Shown here piece by piece: positions 9,174-17,966 of a DNA stretch of 64,000 nt. The DNA is from Parachlamydiaceae bacterium (GTDB taxonomy: Bacteria > Chlamydiota > Chlamydiia > Chlamydiales > Parachlamydiaceae): contig JASBUW010000164.1 of assembly GCA_030147755.1 (NCBI GenBank), positions 23,588-87,587 of the forward strand, read 5' to 3'. The position numbers and the translations under genes were made by a program. The notes beneath the pieces are model-generated. The model did no database searches, was not told where the DNA came from, and saw only the letters and a program-made list of their open reading frames with translations. Positions within the stretch are counted from its first letter, which is position 1; each line of letters starts with the position of its first letter.

Positions 9174-9315
9174 TGTCTGCCAAATCTATAACTGCTAGAT
9201 AAAGCATAATGAAGTTAAAAAATATAAAATGATCTAAATCCGGATATTGTTTAGCATAGCGTGATGTTACACAGCCTATTATTAAACCTATACACACAGC
9301 TAGCAAATAAATCAT
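9058..9315 (-). CDS. Small membrane protein, 85 residues
   Basis: Three hydrophobic segments (about 1-17, 29-45 and 56-70) and a basic tail (KYRKPKEKNIAS). AGGTAACTT before the ATG is an acceptable ribosome-binding site. It follows a 78-residue gene of the same kind by 7 bases on the same strand, and both start with a short hydrophobic helix followed by a small glycine-rich turn (GLIIGCVTS / LLGAMIGSAS), so they may be distant paralogues. Function unknown. The frame overlaps the nuclease remnant on the other strand by about 6 bases. Confidence 0.6.
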   Translation of the reverse strand: MIYLLAVCIGLIIGCVTSRYAKQYPDLDHFIFFNFIMLYLAVIDLADINLPSRTASWIAVGYLGIILWRTLEAKYRKPKEKNIAS

Positions 9316-9322
9316 AAGTTAC

Positions 9323-9559
9323 CTAAGTTTTCACTTTAGTCTGCAATAGCTTCTTATACTCCCAACAGACTAGTAATCCCCACATAAAACAGAAAGCTAG
9401 CTTGGTCAAATTTGAAGGATAAAACCAAATAGATATACACAAATAAGCACAAACAATTAATAAAAGATAAGTTTTAAATCTTTTCAATGCATAGGTAAAA
9501 GAAGCTGATCCAATCATAGCACCTAGCAAAAAAGCAATAAAACATATAATTATAAACAT
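9323..9559 (-). CDS. Small membrane protein, 78 residues
   Basis: Three predicted membrane helices (about 2-20, 30-46 and 52-66) with a basic C-terminus (KKLLQTKVKT). It lies 7 bases upstream of the 85-residue membrane gene on the same strand, suggesting a two-gene unit. No family recognised. Small paired membrane proteins next to nuclease genes are sometimes inhibitors or toxins, but nothing in the sequence shows that here. Confidence 0.55.
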   Translation of the reverse strand: MFIIICFIAFLLGAMIGSASFTYALKRFKTYLLLIVCAYLCISIWFYPSNLTKLAFCFMWGLLVCWEYKKLLQTKVKT

Positions 9560-9746
9560 AATTTTACAAAAAAAATTTATTAATCTTATTCAATCTAAGT
9601 TATTCAACTTTAAATGTTGTTAAATTTATTTGAAACAAAAAAATTATAAAATTTACTCATTAACAATGATTTAGCTTTGACTTGTAAGGCTTATCTATGT
9701 ATCAAAACGAATATAGCTCGATTTTTACAAGTAAAAGGAGAACGAT

Positions 9747-10667
9747 ATGCCACTTTCTGTAGATGGAAACGTAATGACCGATGCAAGAGCCATTTTTGAT
9801 AGCTTAGGTCAAGCTAAATTCCAAGATTATTCCAGTACGATTCGAAATAATCGTCTAACTTCTGCACGCATCCCAGAAGTTTTGCAAGAAAAATCCATTG
9901 GTACTGTTGATGCTACTTCTTGTATCAGTGTTTGCTATTTAAATAGTAAGCATGTTGTTATACATCATCATGATATAGAAGAGAGAAAATTAGAAAAAAT
10001 TGCTCAAGTTTTTAGCGACTATTTTCCAGAAAATGAGCCTGTACAAGTTGTCTTGATAGGTGGATGTAGAACAAAAAGCCCTACAACTCACACTTATGAA
10101 CACGAATATGAAACTTTAAATATAGGCACTCAAAAAGCTTTCACTAGCTTAATTTCTTTTTGGAATACCGTAAAACTTAACTTAGAATTACAAGGCTGGG
10201 TAATTGGCAATGATGATTCCAATGCTAGTCTATGTTCCGATTTTCTTGTGAATCGTAAAGGAAAAATTTTTCTCTTAGAATCAACTGCTTTAGCTCAGCA
10301 ACAACCTATTCCAGAAATTGCTCGAAGATTAGCTATGATTATGAGTATTTATAAAACTTATGCATACGTCTATGATCAATCAAAAAAAGAGGCTTTTGAT
10401 TTAGAAGATACGAAATATGCTTGCCAAGATTTGAAAGCTTTCTCTGCCAAAATTCTGGCTGCACCAAGCGATAAGGAAGTCATTAAAATCGTCAACTCAA
10501 CAACACCAGAGATAGAACCTTATTATCTTCCTAGTAACATGAGAGCAATGGCTAACTATGCGCAGCAGGAGCAGGATACAGACGCCAAACAAATTGATGT
10601 TCCTTCAGGTCCTGTGATTATTCTACAAGGTGAAGTTGGCCATCTAGAAAGAAGAGAAAGCGTTTAA
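9747..10667 (+). CDS. Hypothetical protein with possible CheD/CNF-like glutamine deamidase core
   Basis: 306 residues with a strong ribosome-binding site (AAAAGGAGAA). No signal peptide. Residues 51-106 have the layout of the CheD / cytotoxic necrotizing factor deamidase fold: a cysteine in GTVDATSCISVCYL (C59), a following strand with histidines (VVIHHHD, H73-H75), an alpha helix, and a strand ending VVLIGG (102-106). In CheD and CNF1 the catalytic pair is a Cys and a His in this arrangement. The rest is unassigned; residues ~150-190 contain another alpha/beta block. The deamidase reading is my pattern recognition and needs a structural comparison. A hairpin after the gene separates it from a convergent gene. 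Confidence 0.6.
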   Translation: MPLSVDGNVMTDARAIFDSLGQAKFQDYSSTIRNNRLTSARIPEVLQEKSIGTVDATSCISVCYLNSKHVVIHHHDIEERKLEKIAQVFSDYFPENEPVQVVLIGGCRTKSPTTHTYEHEYETLNIGTQKAFTSLISFWNTVKLNLELQGWVIGNDDSNASLCSDFLVNRKGKIFLLESTALAQQQPIPEIARRLAMIMSIYKTYAYVYDQSKKEAFDLEDTKYACQDLKAFSAKILAAPSDKEVIKIVNSTTPEIEPYYLPSNMRAMANYAQQEQDTDAKQIDVPSGPVIILQGEVGHLERRESV

Positions 10668-10677
10668 TTTAATTATT

Positions 10678-10704
10678 GCTGGAAAGAAAAGATCTCTTTC
10701 CAGC
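10678..10704. terminator. Hairpin between convergent genes
   Basis: GCTGGAAAG, a 9-base loop and CTTTCCAGC form a perfect 9-bp stem between the stop codons at 10667 (+) and 10734 (-). There is no long T tract on either side, so it would be an imperfect intrinsic terminator that could serve both strands. Confidence 0.5.
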
Positions 10705-10733
10705 TCTTATGAAATCCACAAAATTCCGATTTT

Positions 10734-11813
10734 TTAAGAAATAGCACACTGAGTTTGTTGTTGAATTGTAGAATTAGAACGCTGAGGCAAAGATGAATTA
10801 GGTAAAGGAATTGGAACACAAGCGGGCTTACTTAAATCAGATCTTACAGCACAGACTTGTGGAAGACCATCTTTTTTAACCAATACAACCCCTGATTGAT
10901 CTGTCCGATCATACCTGCGCGCTTCACATTTAAGCTTAAGAACTATTGCCTCTACTTCTTGAGAGTCCCTTTCTGTCATCTCAATATCCGCTCCTACAAG
11001 TAGATCATGACGGAAATTTGCGTCATATTGAGCTCTGAGAATATAATCATCAGCATCGCCAAACATATGTACTTTTAATTCAATTTTGGAAGGCAATCCC
11101 AACGTTAATTCCCTTAATAATTGCTCTAAATCTTGTCTTTGTCCAAGAAAATTATTCCATAGAAAACTTCCTCCTAATGTAGCTTTTTGGGGACTATTTA
11201 CAAGTTGAAAAAATTCATAGGCTTGACGAATGTTAGCTTGATACTCTGTATCAATTAAAAAAAGATTTACAGTACCTTCAAAATTATTTCTCAATCTATT
11301 TAATAACTTAACCATTAAGACGAGTTCTCCATGCAGCCCTCCACTAGCAAATATAGCAATATTTAAGCTATTGTTACCAGTACAAGGAGTAGATGATAAA
11401 ATCTGCCATGCAGCATCTACAATGAGTTTTTCATAATGGTCTCTTACATGTGGAAAAGTCCTGCGATCAAGCAAATAACAGCGGCATTCATTTAAGAAAT
11501 CACGTACATTTCCACAATGTCCTCCTTTTCCTCCTACATTGATGCCTACGGGACAATGTCCAGGATTTGGCTTTAATAAATGATGAATATTTTTATCTCT
11601 CAAAATAGCGTTATAGATGTGCTGAACAGATTGATCTATTGTGTCTAGAGCATGCTTACACACACATGTGATATTAAAGGCGCGCGGAACATAGCAACAA
11701 AATTCACTTGTACATTCAACCACATCAACATAAGGCTGCATTCGCATTGTAGGCTGCTTTGAATTATCTACAGCTGCCTAGCCTGCACAAGATTGAACTG
11801 AAGAAATTTGCAT
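10734..11813 (-). pseudogene. Hypothetical gene interrupted by an in-frame amber codon near its 5' end
   Basis: A 337-residue frame opens at the ATG at 11747, but that start has no ribosome-binding site. In the same frame further upstream, an ATG at 11813 sits 7 bases after a perfect AGGAGA. From there the reading is 11 codons, a TAG at 11778-11780, ten more codons, and then straight into the 337-residue frame. The gene therefore looks broken by a nonsense codon, restarted internally, or read through. The protein is cysteine-rich near its start and has a Rossmann-like segment (IAIFASGGLHGELVLMVKLL). I do not recognise a family. Its C-terminus contains PIPLPNS, also found at the end of the 183-residue protein encoded upstream. 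Confidence 0.6.
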
Positions 11814-12115
11814 AACCTTTTCTCCTGAAATTAAGAATGATAAAAGATACTCTATTTTATTTGAGTCTACACAACATTTCATAAAATTATGAATACCAGC
11901 CAAGCTGAAAAAACATAATTATACGACAATATAATCAGCTATTAAACCTGACAAAAATTTAACAACTTCTCATTATTAACACGGTAATAAATTTAATACA
12001 AAGAGAACAATATTACATTTGATAGTATTAAAATATTTCGTTGCTATAAAATTATTCTTGAATTATATGCTGATGAGCACAACTCTTAAAAGAATAAGGG
12101 ATCTAAAGTATGTTG
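11814..12115. other. AT-rich intergenic region of about 300 bases
   Basis: Holds the ribosome-binding site AGGAGA (11821-11826, minus strand) for the interrupted gene and presumably its promoter. I see no gene, RNA or clear repeat in it. Confidence 0.4.
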
Positions 12116-12667
12116 CTAACTATTAGGTAATGGAATATGCGTAGGAGAACTTTTCCAGGCTTTACCCATTGGCTTAGTATGTGCTTTATCTTCATAAAGA
12201 CGAACTATACTATATTGATACCAATTTTTAGTCATAAAGCCTTTTTGATATAGCTCATATGTATAATAAGCATCTGGTGGCAGTACGGCTTTGGGAATAA
12301 AGCTTGTAAGTACTATAGCTACTCTAGTAGCCACTCCCAAACCAGGAATAATATTAGCAAGAGTTCCTGCAAGTGTCGCATAGTCTTTTATTTCTGTTGC
12401 CCGGGTGTGACCTGACATAGTTCCTACATATGTATAGTCTTGTATCTTCCAAGGATACATTTTTCCGGCGATTTTCACACCGTCATCCGTAACACAACAA
12501 TTGCCACCATTGAGATTTACGTTACTGATAATTTGATTACTACCTTTTTTCGTGATCGTAATCACTTTATAAGCCGTATCCACAGCTTGTCCTTTTTTTC
12601 TATCTAAACCGCCTTCAGGCGTAAATACATATATAGTTGAAGAACATTGATTGGTGATTTTTGTCAT
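12116..12667 (-). CDS. Hypothetical protein, 183 residues
   Basis: Starts at an ATG with an excellent ribosome-binding site (AAGGAGGTGAGG). No signal peptide. The middle (about 98-130) is a glycine- and alanine-rich hydrophobic stretch (LAGTLANIIPGLGVATRVAI) that could be a membrane-inserting hairpin or buried helix; the flanks are polar beta-type sequence. The protein ends in THIPLPNS. The neighbouring interrupted gene encodes PIPLPNS near its own C-terminus, which hints at a shared tail or a fragment exchange. No family recognised. It is the upstream member of two same-strand genes but is separated by about 300 bases, so it is probably transcribed alone. Confidence 0.65.
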   Translation of the reverse strand: MTKITNQCSSTIYVFTPEGGLDRKKGQAVDTAYKVITITKKGSNQIISNVNLNGGNCCVTDDGVKIAGKMYPWKIQDYTYVGTMSGHTRATEIKDYATLAGTLANIIPGLGVATRVAIVLTSFIPKAVLPPDAYYTYELYQKGFMTKNWYQYSIVRLYEDKAHTKPMGKAWKSSPTHIPLPNS

Positions 12668-13038
12668 TTCCTCACCTCCTTATATTCAAATTTAACACAT
12701 TATTTGAGCTTATGTTTCATGTAGATTAAACTTGGGTTTAGGCTATGTTAATATGACTTTCAATTGAATTGAAAATAGATGAAGAAGAAGCGTACAAGCT
12801 GAAGCTAACGAGAATCCCTTACTCAGATGAGTAAAAAATTTATATCTTACCTAATCCTAACCATAGCAGAAAAAGATTTTTAATTAAAATAATTTTTAGA
12901 TATCGATGATAACATTCATTAAATATGTCGGCTTTTCTCTGAAAGACTTAACTGACTTAACTTGATTTGCTCTAATCTTCCTTGTTTTTTAACCCAATAA
13001 ACATCTAAAATTTAATCCTTTAAAATTAAGGTGGTTAT
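12668..13038. other. Intergenic region between divergent genes
   Basis: About 370 AT-rich bases between the starts of a minus- and a plus-strand gene, so promoters for both are expected here. The near-palindrome TTCAATTGAATTGAA at about 12759 is the only symmetric element I noticed. The ribosome-binding site AAGGTGG of the following gene is at 13029-13035. Confidence 0.4.
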
Positions 13039-14169
13039 ATGAAAAGATTTTTATTAACTTCATTTTGTTTTTTATCATTGATTTGTCCATTTTTTTCGCA
13101 TGCCTATGAATACAAACTCTCGTTGATAGGTGCAGAATCATTAGTAGGCGATAAATCTGATATACATTGGGAGGTAGATGGCATCACGAGTAATGGTTAC
13201 ATATTTGGTAGGCGATGGGAAAAAAATGAATACCATACTTGTTTTCAAGGCCGAATTTATATCTTTAACGAAAAATCTGGATTTACAGATATAGAAACAC
13301 CATATTTTTTTCAAAAATGCGCAATGAATAATGCTGGCCAACTAATAGGTACAAAAGATAATAAATTATTTATATGGAGCAAAACCTTAGGAGAGCGTTC
13401 GTTAGATATCGATAGCGCTCCTAATGGCCCCTTAGTATTCAATGATTTGGGCCAACTGATAGGTGACTATAAAAATACCTACAATGGAAAGGTATGGCTT
13501 TATAGCTCATTTATTTGGGATAATGGTATTTTGACTATCGTTGATTCTGAAAGTGAATTTGCTAAACAATTTGAGCCTTTAGGATACCATGTAATGGGTA
13601 TTAGGTTAATGGCTATCAATAACAGAGGAGAACTTGCAGGGCATATTTCCTATGGAAAATATCATGAGAAACAGAAAAAATATGTTGTTACAGGCAATTT
13701 AGCCTTTTTCTGGAATGGCGAAATCCATACTCTACCTTTGCCATTGAAAGAGGCCCATGAGATAAAAAAAATGGCTATTAATAATCAAAGTAATGTTCTT
13801 ATCAAAACAGATCATGAAACTTATTTATGGAACCTACAAGATGGTTTGAAATTAATTCCTAATTTTATTGGTGATGCGATAAATGACAACAATACAATAG
13901 TTGGATTTATAGGAGATAATGGAAACCTTTCAGATGAATCTGATATACCTGTTACACCAGCAATTTGGGATAATGGAAAAATTATAAAAATAGCTGATTT
14001 ATTAGGTGTTGAAGATTGCAATAATATGGCACCCTCTTTTTCCGACGCTTATGCGGTAGAAGCTATCAGTAGAATTACTTCTATCAATAATAAAGGGCAA
14101 ATGGTTTGTAAAGGCTTGATATGGGGCAATTGGTACCCTTGTGTCTTAGAGCCTGTTAAGAAGCACTAA
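13039..14169 (+). CDS. Secreted HAF-repeat-type protein
   Basis: 376 residues. Signal peptide in the first ~22 (LLTSFCFLSLICPFFSHAYEY). The body is built of repeated units with the core 'iNn.Gql.G....... lW' (NNAGQLIG, NDLGQLIG, INNRGELAG, INDNNTIVG, INNKGQMVC), each followed by a W-containing strand. This is the pattern of HAF-family extracellular repeats, which probably form a beta-propeller-like structure. No enzymatic residues are apparent. A second, nonsense-interrupted gene of the same type lies at 49930-51222. The product is presumably periplasmic or surface-located; its partner is unknown. Confidence 0.75.
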   Translation: MKRFLLTSFCFLSLICPFFSHAYEYKLSLIGAESLVGDKSDIHWEVDGITSNGYIFGRRWEKNEYHTCFQGRIYIFNEKSGFTDIETPYFFQKCAMNNAGQLIGTKDNKLFIWSKTLGERSLDIDSAPNGPLVFNDLGQLIGDYKNTYNGKVWLYSSFIWDNGILTIVDSESEFAKQFEPLGYHVMGIRLMAINNRGELAGHISYGKYHEKQKKYVVTGNLAFFWNGEIHTLPLPLKEAHEIKKMAINNQSNVLIKTDHETYLWNLQDGLKLIPNFIGDAINDNNTIVGFIGDNGNLSDESDIPVTPAIWDNGKIIKIADLLGVEDCNNMAPSFSDAYAVEAISRITSINNKGQMVCKGLIWGNWYPCVLEPVKKH

Positions 14170-14223
14170 TATAGTCTTTTTAACAGAAAGAGATTTTCTA
14201 TTAAAATTTTATATATATCGAAC

Positions 14224-14257
14224 GTATCCGCTGAAAGCAAACGAGTTCAGCAGATAC
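14224..14257. terminator. Hairpin between convergent genes
   Basis: GTATCCGCTGAA and TTCAGCAGATAC form a 12-bp stem with one mismatch (a G.U pair in the minus-strand transcript) and a 10-base loop, between the stops at 14169 (+) and 14294 (-). A T-rich tract follows on the + strand. Probable shared terminator. Confidence 0.55.
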
Positions 14258-14293
14258 TTCATATTTTTATTCTAATCAATCATCTGTGCCACT

Positions 14294-15460
14294 TCAATAT
14301 GCACTTTCATCAACAAAAAAATCTGCTGATTCTTCAATGAAAGAAAAGCTTTCATCATCATACGAATAAGGCTTTGATTTATTTACAAATTCGCATACTC
14401 GTACAGGAATTTGTGAATGATATCTAATGCATCCTTTGTAAGGTTGTCCAAATTCATCTTTAAAATCAAAATCTATAGCTAGTGTATCCAGTTGATTTGT
14501 TTGAGGATCGATAGCAAGCTCATGCAATACGTACTCGCCCTTTTCAGAACAAATAGTATCTCTATTAGAGAAGACAAGAGAAAGCTGACAATCTTCATCC
14601 ATGTCGGTCTTAAAGTGGAATTTATTTTGATAAAATAAATTTTTTTTCAAAAAATTAGAATTTAAACGTAATACAATTCCCTTATAGTCACAGGGCCATT
14701 TTAAATCAGATACAAAGAGACTGATTTCTAAATTGTCACGTTCAACAAAACTTATCTTATCATAAGGAAATTTTACCCCTGTTTGAGCTACATGCGTGGT
14801 ATACTGATCTGTGTAATGTTCTATCTTAGAGCGATCTTCTGCAATGAGTACTGTCTCATCACTTGTTTCTGACTTTACAACGTATATGAGTTGTTCGCTT
14901 GTCCAAGCGAACTCTGGGCTTACCATTTTCACAAAATATGGACTAACAGGAATGGTAGAATTAAAACGAATAGATCCTCTCAAAAAAACTTCTTGTTCAC
15001 TTGGATTAGAAAAAATAGAAAAATCAGCTGCAAAGCATAAGAGATTACCATTTAAATCATATTGCACTTCTAATACTTCGAATTCACCATCTGTCCTATT
15101 ATGGCGTCTACTACCTATACCTAAATCTATGCGAGGTTTATCTTCCGATTGAAAAGGCCAACTTGTAGCATGTTTATAAACACCTACTTCAAACAACTGA
15201 TAAAAGGGAGTAGCAAAATTAAAATCATAATGCGTATTCTCTTCTATAAAAGAAAAAGATAAATGATTTTTCTCTCTATATTTTTCAGCGAAATGCCACT
15301 GACAATTTTCGATAACACATATGTTACCTTGCGTTAAATATTCATGAGGAATTTGAGGTATTAAATAACATGCGTTGATACGCTCTATGTTTTCTTCTGC
15401 TTGTAAGATTGTCCAATTAGAATAAATAAAAAGAGTCAAAATAAAAAAATAACGATACAT
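14294..15460 (-). CDS. Exported protein of unknown family, copy 1 (388 residues)
   Basis: Signal peptide in the first ~21 residues (FFILTLFIYSNWTILQAEE). The rest is predicted beta-rich, with repeated short blocks such as 'DFSIFS', 'IRFNS.IPV..YFVKM..PEF.W.SEQLIY' and, near the end, 'DF.FKDE.G.PYKG..R.HSQ.PV'. It is clearly paralogous to the 391-residue gene at 16005-17180; the signal peptides are almost identical. The ribosome-binding site is AAAGGAA. I recognise no known family. The gene lies downstream of its paralogue on the same strand, separated by about 540 bases of decayed sequence, so the pair arose by tandem duplication. Export suggests an envelope, inclusion or host-facing role (inference). 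Confidence 0.75.
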   Translation of the reverse strand: MYRYFFILTLFIYSNWTILQAEENIERINACYLIPQIPHEYLTQGNICVIENCQWHFAEKYREKNHLSFSFIEENTHYDFNFATPFYQLFEVGVYKHATSWPFQSEDKPRIDLGIGSRRHNRTDGEFEVLEVQYDLNGNLLCFAADFSIFSNPSEQEVFLRGSIRFNSTIPVSPYFVKMVSPEFAWTSEQLIYVVKSETSDETVLIAEDRSKIEHYTDQYTTHVAQTGVKFPYDKISFVERDNLEISLFVSDLKWPCDYKGIVLRLNSNFLKKNLFYQNKFHFKTDMDEDCQLSLVFSNRDTICSEKGEYVLHELAIDPQTNQLDTLAIDFDFKDEFGQPYKGCIRYHSQIPVRVCEFVNKSKPYSYDDESFSFIEESADFFVDESAY

Positions 15461-15579
15461 AATAATTCCTTTACTTAATAAGTTAACTTTTAACTCCTTT
15501 TAAACGGACTTAAGAGGAGTCATGAAACATCAATTTTATTCAATTTAAATACTTTAAGTTTACTTCAGCTATTAATACT

Positions 15580-15725
15580 CTATCCCTCCTCCCCATATAA
15601 TGAATTTTCAAGTGGTCGGCATTCTGGTTTTTTAATTCGACAGAGACTTTACTAGTTTTTTTTGATTACAAATGGTGCCAAACCAGAATAAACAATCCCA
15701 CCAACCGTAATTTTTAAGACTGGTT
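15580..15725 (-). pseudogene. Decayed 3' fragment of the 224-residue exported-protein gene
   Basis: The DNA here matches the 3' end of the gene at 17292-17966, for example the shared stretches ATAATGAATTTTCAA and AATTCGACAGAG followed by TTTTTTTT-GATTACA, with scattered differences and lost frame. The leader between it and the 388-residue gene also resembles the leader of the paralogue. The original duplication therefore included this gene, and its copy has since decayed. Confidence 0.7.
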
Positions 15726-16004
15726 ATCATTTCCTTCTTTAAGTCATCTCAAATATCATGCTCAAATAAATGACTGATTTTCTCATTGAGAAGATAGCCA
15801 ACGTTAACTTCTGGGTTTCCTTGTTGTAAGCATGCTTAACCACTAGGCAAATATCGCACTCTCTCCTTGAAAATTTAACTCACTGTCTCTTTTCAATTGC
15901 TCAAGACGCTTAGCCTACCAATTCATTAAGGATAAAACGAAAAACTTTTGACTGACCTTTCTCAGGCATCATATCCTCCTTTGAAGAAGGATATGATATG
16001 TCTA
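15726..16004. other. Debris and a hairpin downstream of the second exported-protein gene
   Basis: A short minus-strand reading frame (MPEKGQSKVFRFILNELVG, then stop) and broken downstream frames suggest gene debris of unknown origin. A 10-bp perfect stem (ATCATATCCT / AGGATATGAT, 15968-15997) lies 8 bases after the stop codon at 16005 and may end transcription of that gene, though no T tract follows. Confidence 0.4.
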
Positions 16005-17180
16005 TTAACGACGAAAATTTATATATTCATAAATATCTATAGCATCCCCTAATTCTTCTTGAGAAAGTTTTTCGAATTCATCATCGAATAAATCACCTAG
16101 AAAACTTTCAGTTGTTTTACCTGGAACAGGAACTTGTGAGTGAAACCTCACAAAACCTTTATAGGGAATTCCTGCTTCATCCTTAAATACAAAATCTGCG
16201 GCTAGAGATTTCAATTGATTTGTTGTAGAATCAACTTTTAATTCATAAATCATACAACAACCTAATTGAGTTTTAATATTTCCACTATTTAATAAATGAT
16301 CTGATACATGGATAGACATTTGACATTCATATTTAAGCTGAATTAAAAGATTTACTACATCTTCGTTCTCATCATATTTTAATGGATTAAAATCTAGATG
16401 AAAAATGATACCTTTATAAGAAGAAAAAGGGCGTTTGAAACCTGCAATATATAGACCAATATCTAAATTATTACTTTCACTAAACTTGATACCCGTATTT
16501 ATTACCTGAGGGTAGTAATCGTGAGTTGTATACTGATCTATATAAGTAGAGATTTCAGATCGATCTTCCGCGATGAATTTTTCTTCATTATGGTTACAAT
16601 CCTTTCTTACAATATATATGAGTTGTTCGCTTTTCCAATTAAATTCAGGATCTGTCATTTTGACAAAATAATCGTTAATAGGAATCGAAGAATTAAAGCG
16701 AATAAGTCCTCTGACAATCAATTCATCACCTTGATATGAAAAGATAGAAAAATCAGCTGCAAAAGATACAAGCTTGTCATTTTCATCATACTGAATATCT
16801 AGGACTTCAAATTCGCCATATAAATTATTGTAACCTCTTCCACATCCACCAATATCTAGTTTTGATTCATATTTAGAATCCGGTGATCTTCTCGCTTGTT
16901 TGTACACCCCCACTTGAAGAATTTGATCGGCTGGGGCTCCAAAGCAAAAGCGAAAATTTTTATTCTTTTCTTCATAATCAAATGATAACCAATTTTTCGA
17001 ACCACCCCAAAATTTAAGTTCACCTTCCTTAAGAACATGTATTTCTCCATTAGTAACAAATTCACAAGGGATTTGAGGGATTAAATAACACACATTGATA
17101 CGCTCAATATTTTCTTCTGCTTGTAATATTATCCAATTAGAACAGAGAAAAAGGGTCAAAATAAAAAAATAACGATACAT
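16005..17180 (-). CDS. Exported protein of unknown family, copy 2 (391 residues)
   Basis: Paralogue of the 388-residue protein, with a nearly identical signal peptide (FFILTLFLCSNWIILQAEE) and the same ordered blocks: 'IERIN.CYLIPQIP', 'GEFEVLDIQYDENDKL.SFAADFSIFS', 'IRFNSSIPI..YFVKM' and 'DFVFKDEAGIPYKG'. It differs by an extra acidic tail (about 368-391) that copy 1 has in shorter form. Ribosome-binding site AAGGAC. The 224-residue exported-protein gene lies about 110 bases upstream on the same strand and may be co-transcribed. Function unknown. Divergence between the copies is substantial, so the duplication is not recent. Confidence 0.75.
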   Translation of the reverse strand: MYRYFFILTLFLCSNWIILQAEENIERINVCYLIPQIPCEFVTNGEIHVLKEGELKFWGGSKNWLSFDYEEKNKNFRFCFGAPADQILQVGVYKQARRSPDSKYESKLDIGGCGRGYNNLYGEFEVLDIQYDENDKLVSFAADFSIFSYQGDELIVRGLIRFNSSIPINDYFVKMTDPEFNWKSEQLIYIVRKDCNHNEEKFIAEDRSEISTYIDQYTTHDYYPQVINTGIKFSESNNLDIGLYIAGFKRPFSSYKGIIFHLDFNPLKYDENEDVVNLLIQLKYECQMSIHVSDHLLNSGNIKTQLGCCMIYELKVDSTTNQLKSLAADFVFKDEAGIPYKGFVRFHSQVPVPGKTTESFLGDLFDDEFEKLSQEELGDAIDIYEYINFRR

Positions 17181-17291
17181 AACATGTCCTTCTTTGCATA
17201 AATTAGCTTTAAACTCATCTTAACCATTTTCAAGAAGAGTCCTAAATTATCTATTGTGTTCAATTTAAATGCTTTTATTTCACTTCAGTTA

Positions 17292-17966
17292 CTAGCTCTC
17301 TACTCCCCATGTATAATGAATTTTCAAATGATCTGTATTTTTGCCTTTCAATTCGACAGAGGCTTTACCCGTTTTTTTTCCGATTACAGCTGGAGCTAAA
17401 GTAGAATGAATACTGCCGTCAGCCGCCGCTTGAACTTGATGGCAATGCTTTTCATTTTCTGATGAAGAATACATTTGTACCTTTTCGAAAGGCTCAAAAC
17501 CTGTTGCCACCAACCAAAATTGTTCACAATTAGGAGTAATAAAGGTAAGCAAGAGGTGATGGCCGGCTGCATCTCTTTTTTCTAGTGGCAGAGGAATAAC
17601 TTTAACAGAAGCCAAAATTTTTTTATTTTCATCCTCAAGCCAACAATTTATAGCTTCTCCTTTTGAGAAAGTGTCAAAACTTAAACTCAGTTCTTTTTTA
17701 GTATTTAAGTTGATGAGACGTTGTTCTTCATCGACATACACTTGACCGATCTCGCTTACAGAACCAAAGTGTTCAGCAAAAAAGTGAAAAGAAGTATGTA
17801 AAGGAAGATTCTCCGCTTTAAAGTAAGCAAATGGACAAAGAGGATTATTAGACCGCACGAATTGTTTTTTGATTTGATAGGTCAGAGTGGGCGATGACTC
17901 TGCTCTTAGAAAATCTGCTGCGCTTAAAATCAAAACACATAATAGCAAAAAAATACACTTATTCAT
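17292..17966 (-). CDS. Exported protein, 224 residues, last gene of the tra transcription unit
   Basis: I chose the ATG at 17966 because AAGG precedes it and it gives a proper signal peptide (CIFLLLCVLILSAADFLRAES); an upstream in-frame ATG at 17987 is possible. The start overlaps the stop of the preceding membrane-protein gene, which implies translational coupling to the tra operon. The mature protein is beta-rich, with segments such as 'GEAINCWLEDENKKILASVKV' and a lysine-rich end, possibly an Ig-like fold. Not a Tra protein I know. A decayed piece of a second copy lies at 15580-15725, so it was duplicated together with the exported protein downstream. Confidence 0.7.
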   Translation of the reverse strand: MNKCIFLLLCVLILSAADFLRAESSPTLTYQIKKQFVRSNNPLCPFAYFKAENLPLHTSFHFFAEHFGSVSEIGQVYVDEEQRLINLNTKKELSLSFDTFSKGEAINCWLEDENKKILASVKVIPLPLEKRDAAGHHLLLTFITPNCEQFWLVATGFEPFEKVQMYSSSENEKHCHQVQAAADGSIHSTLAPAVIGKKTGKASVELKGKNTDHLKIHYTWGVES

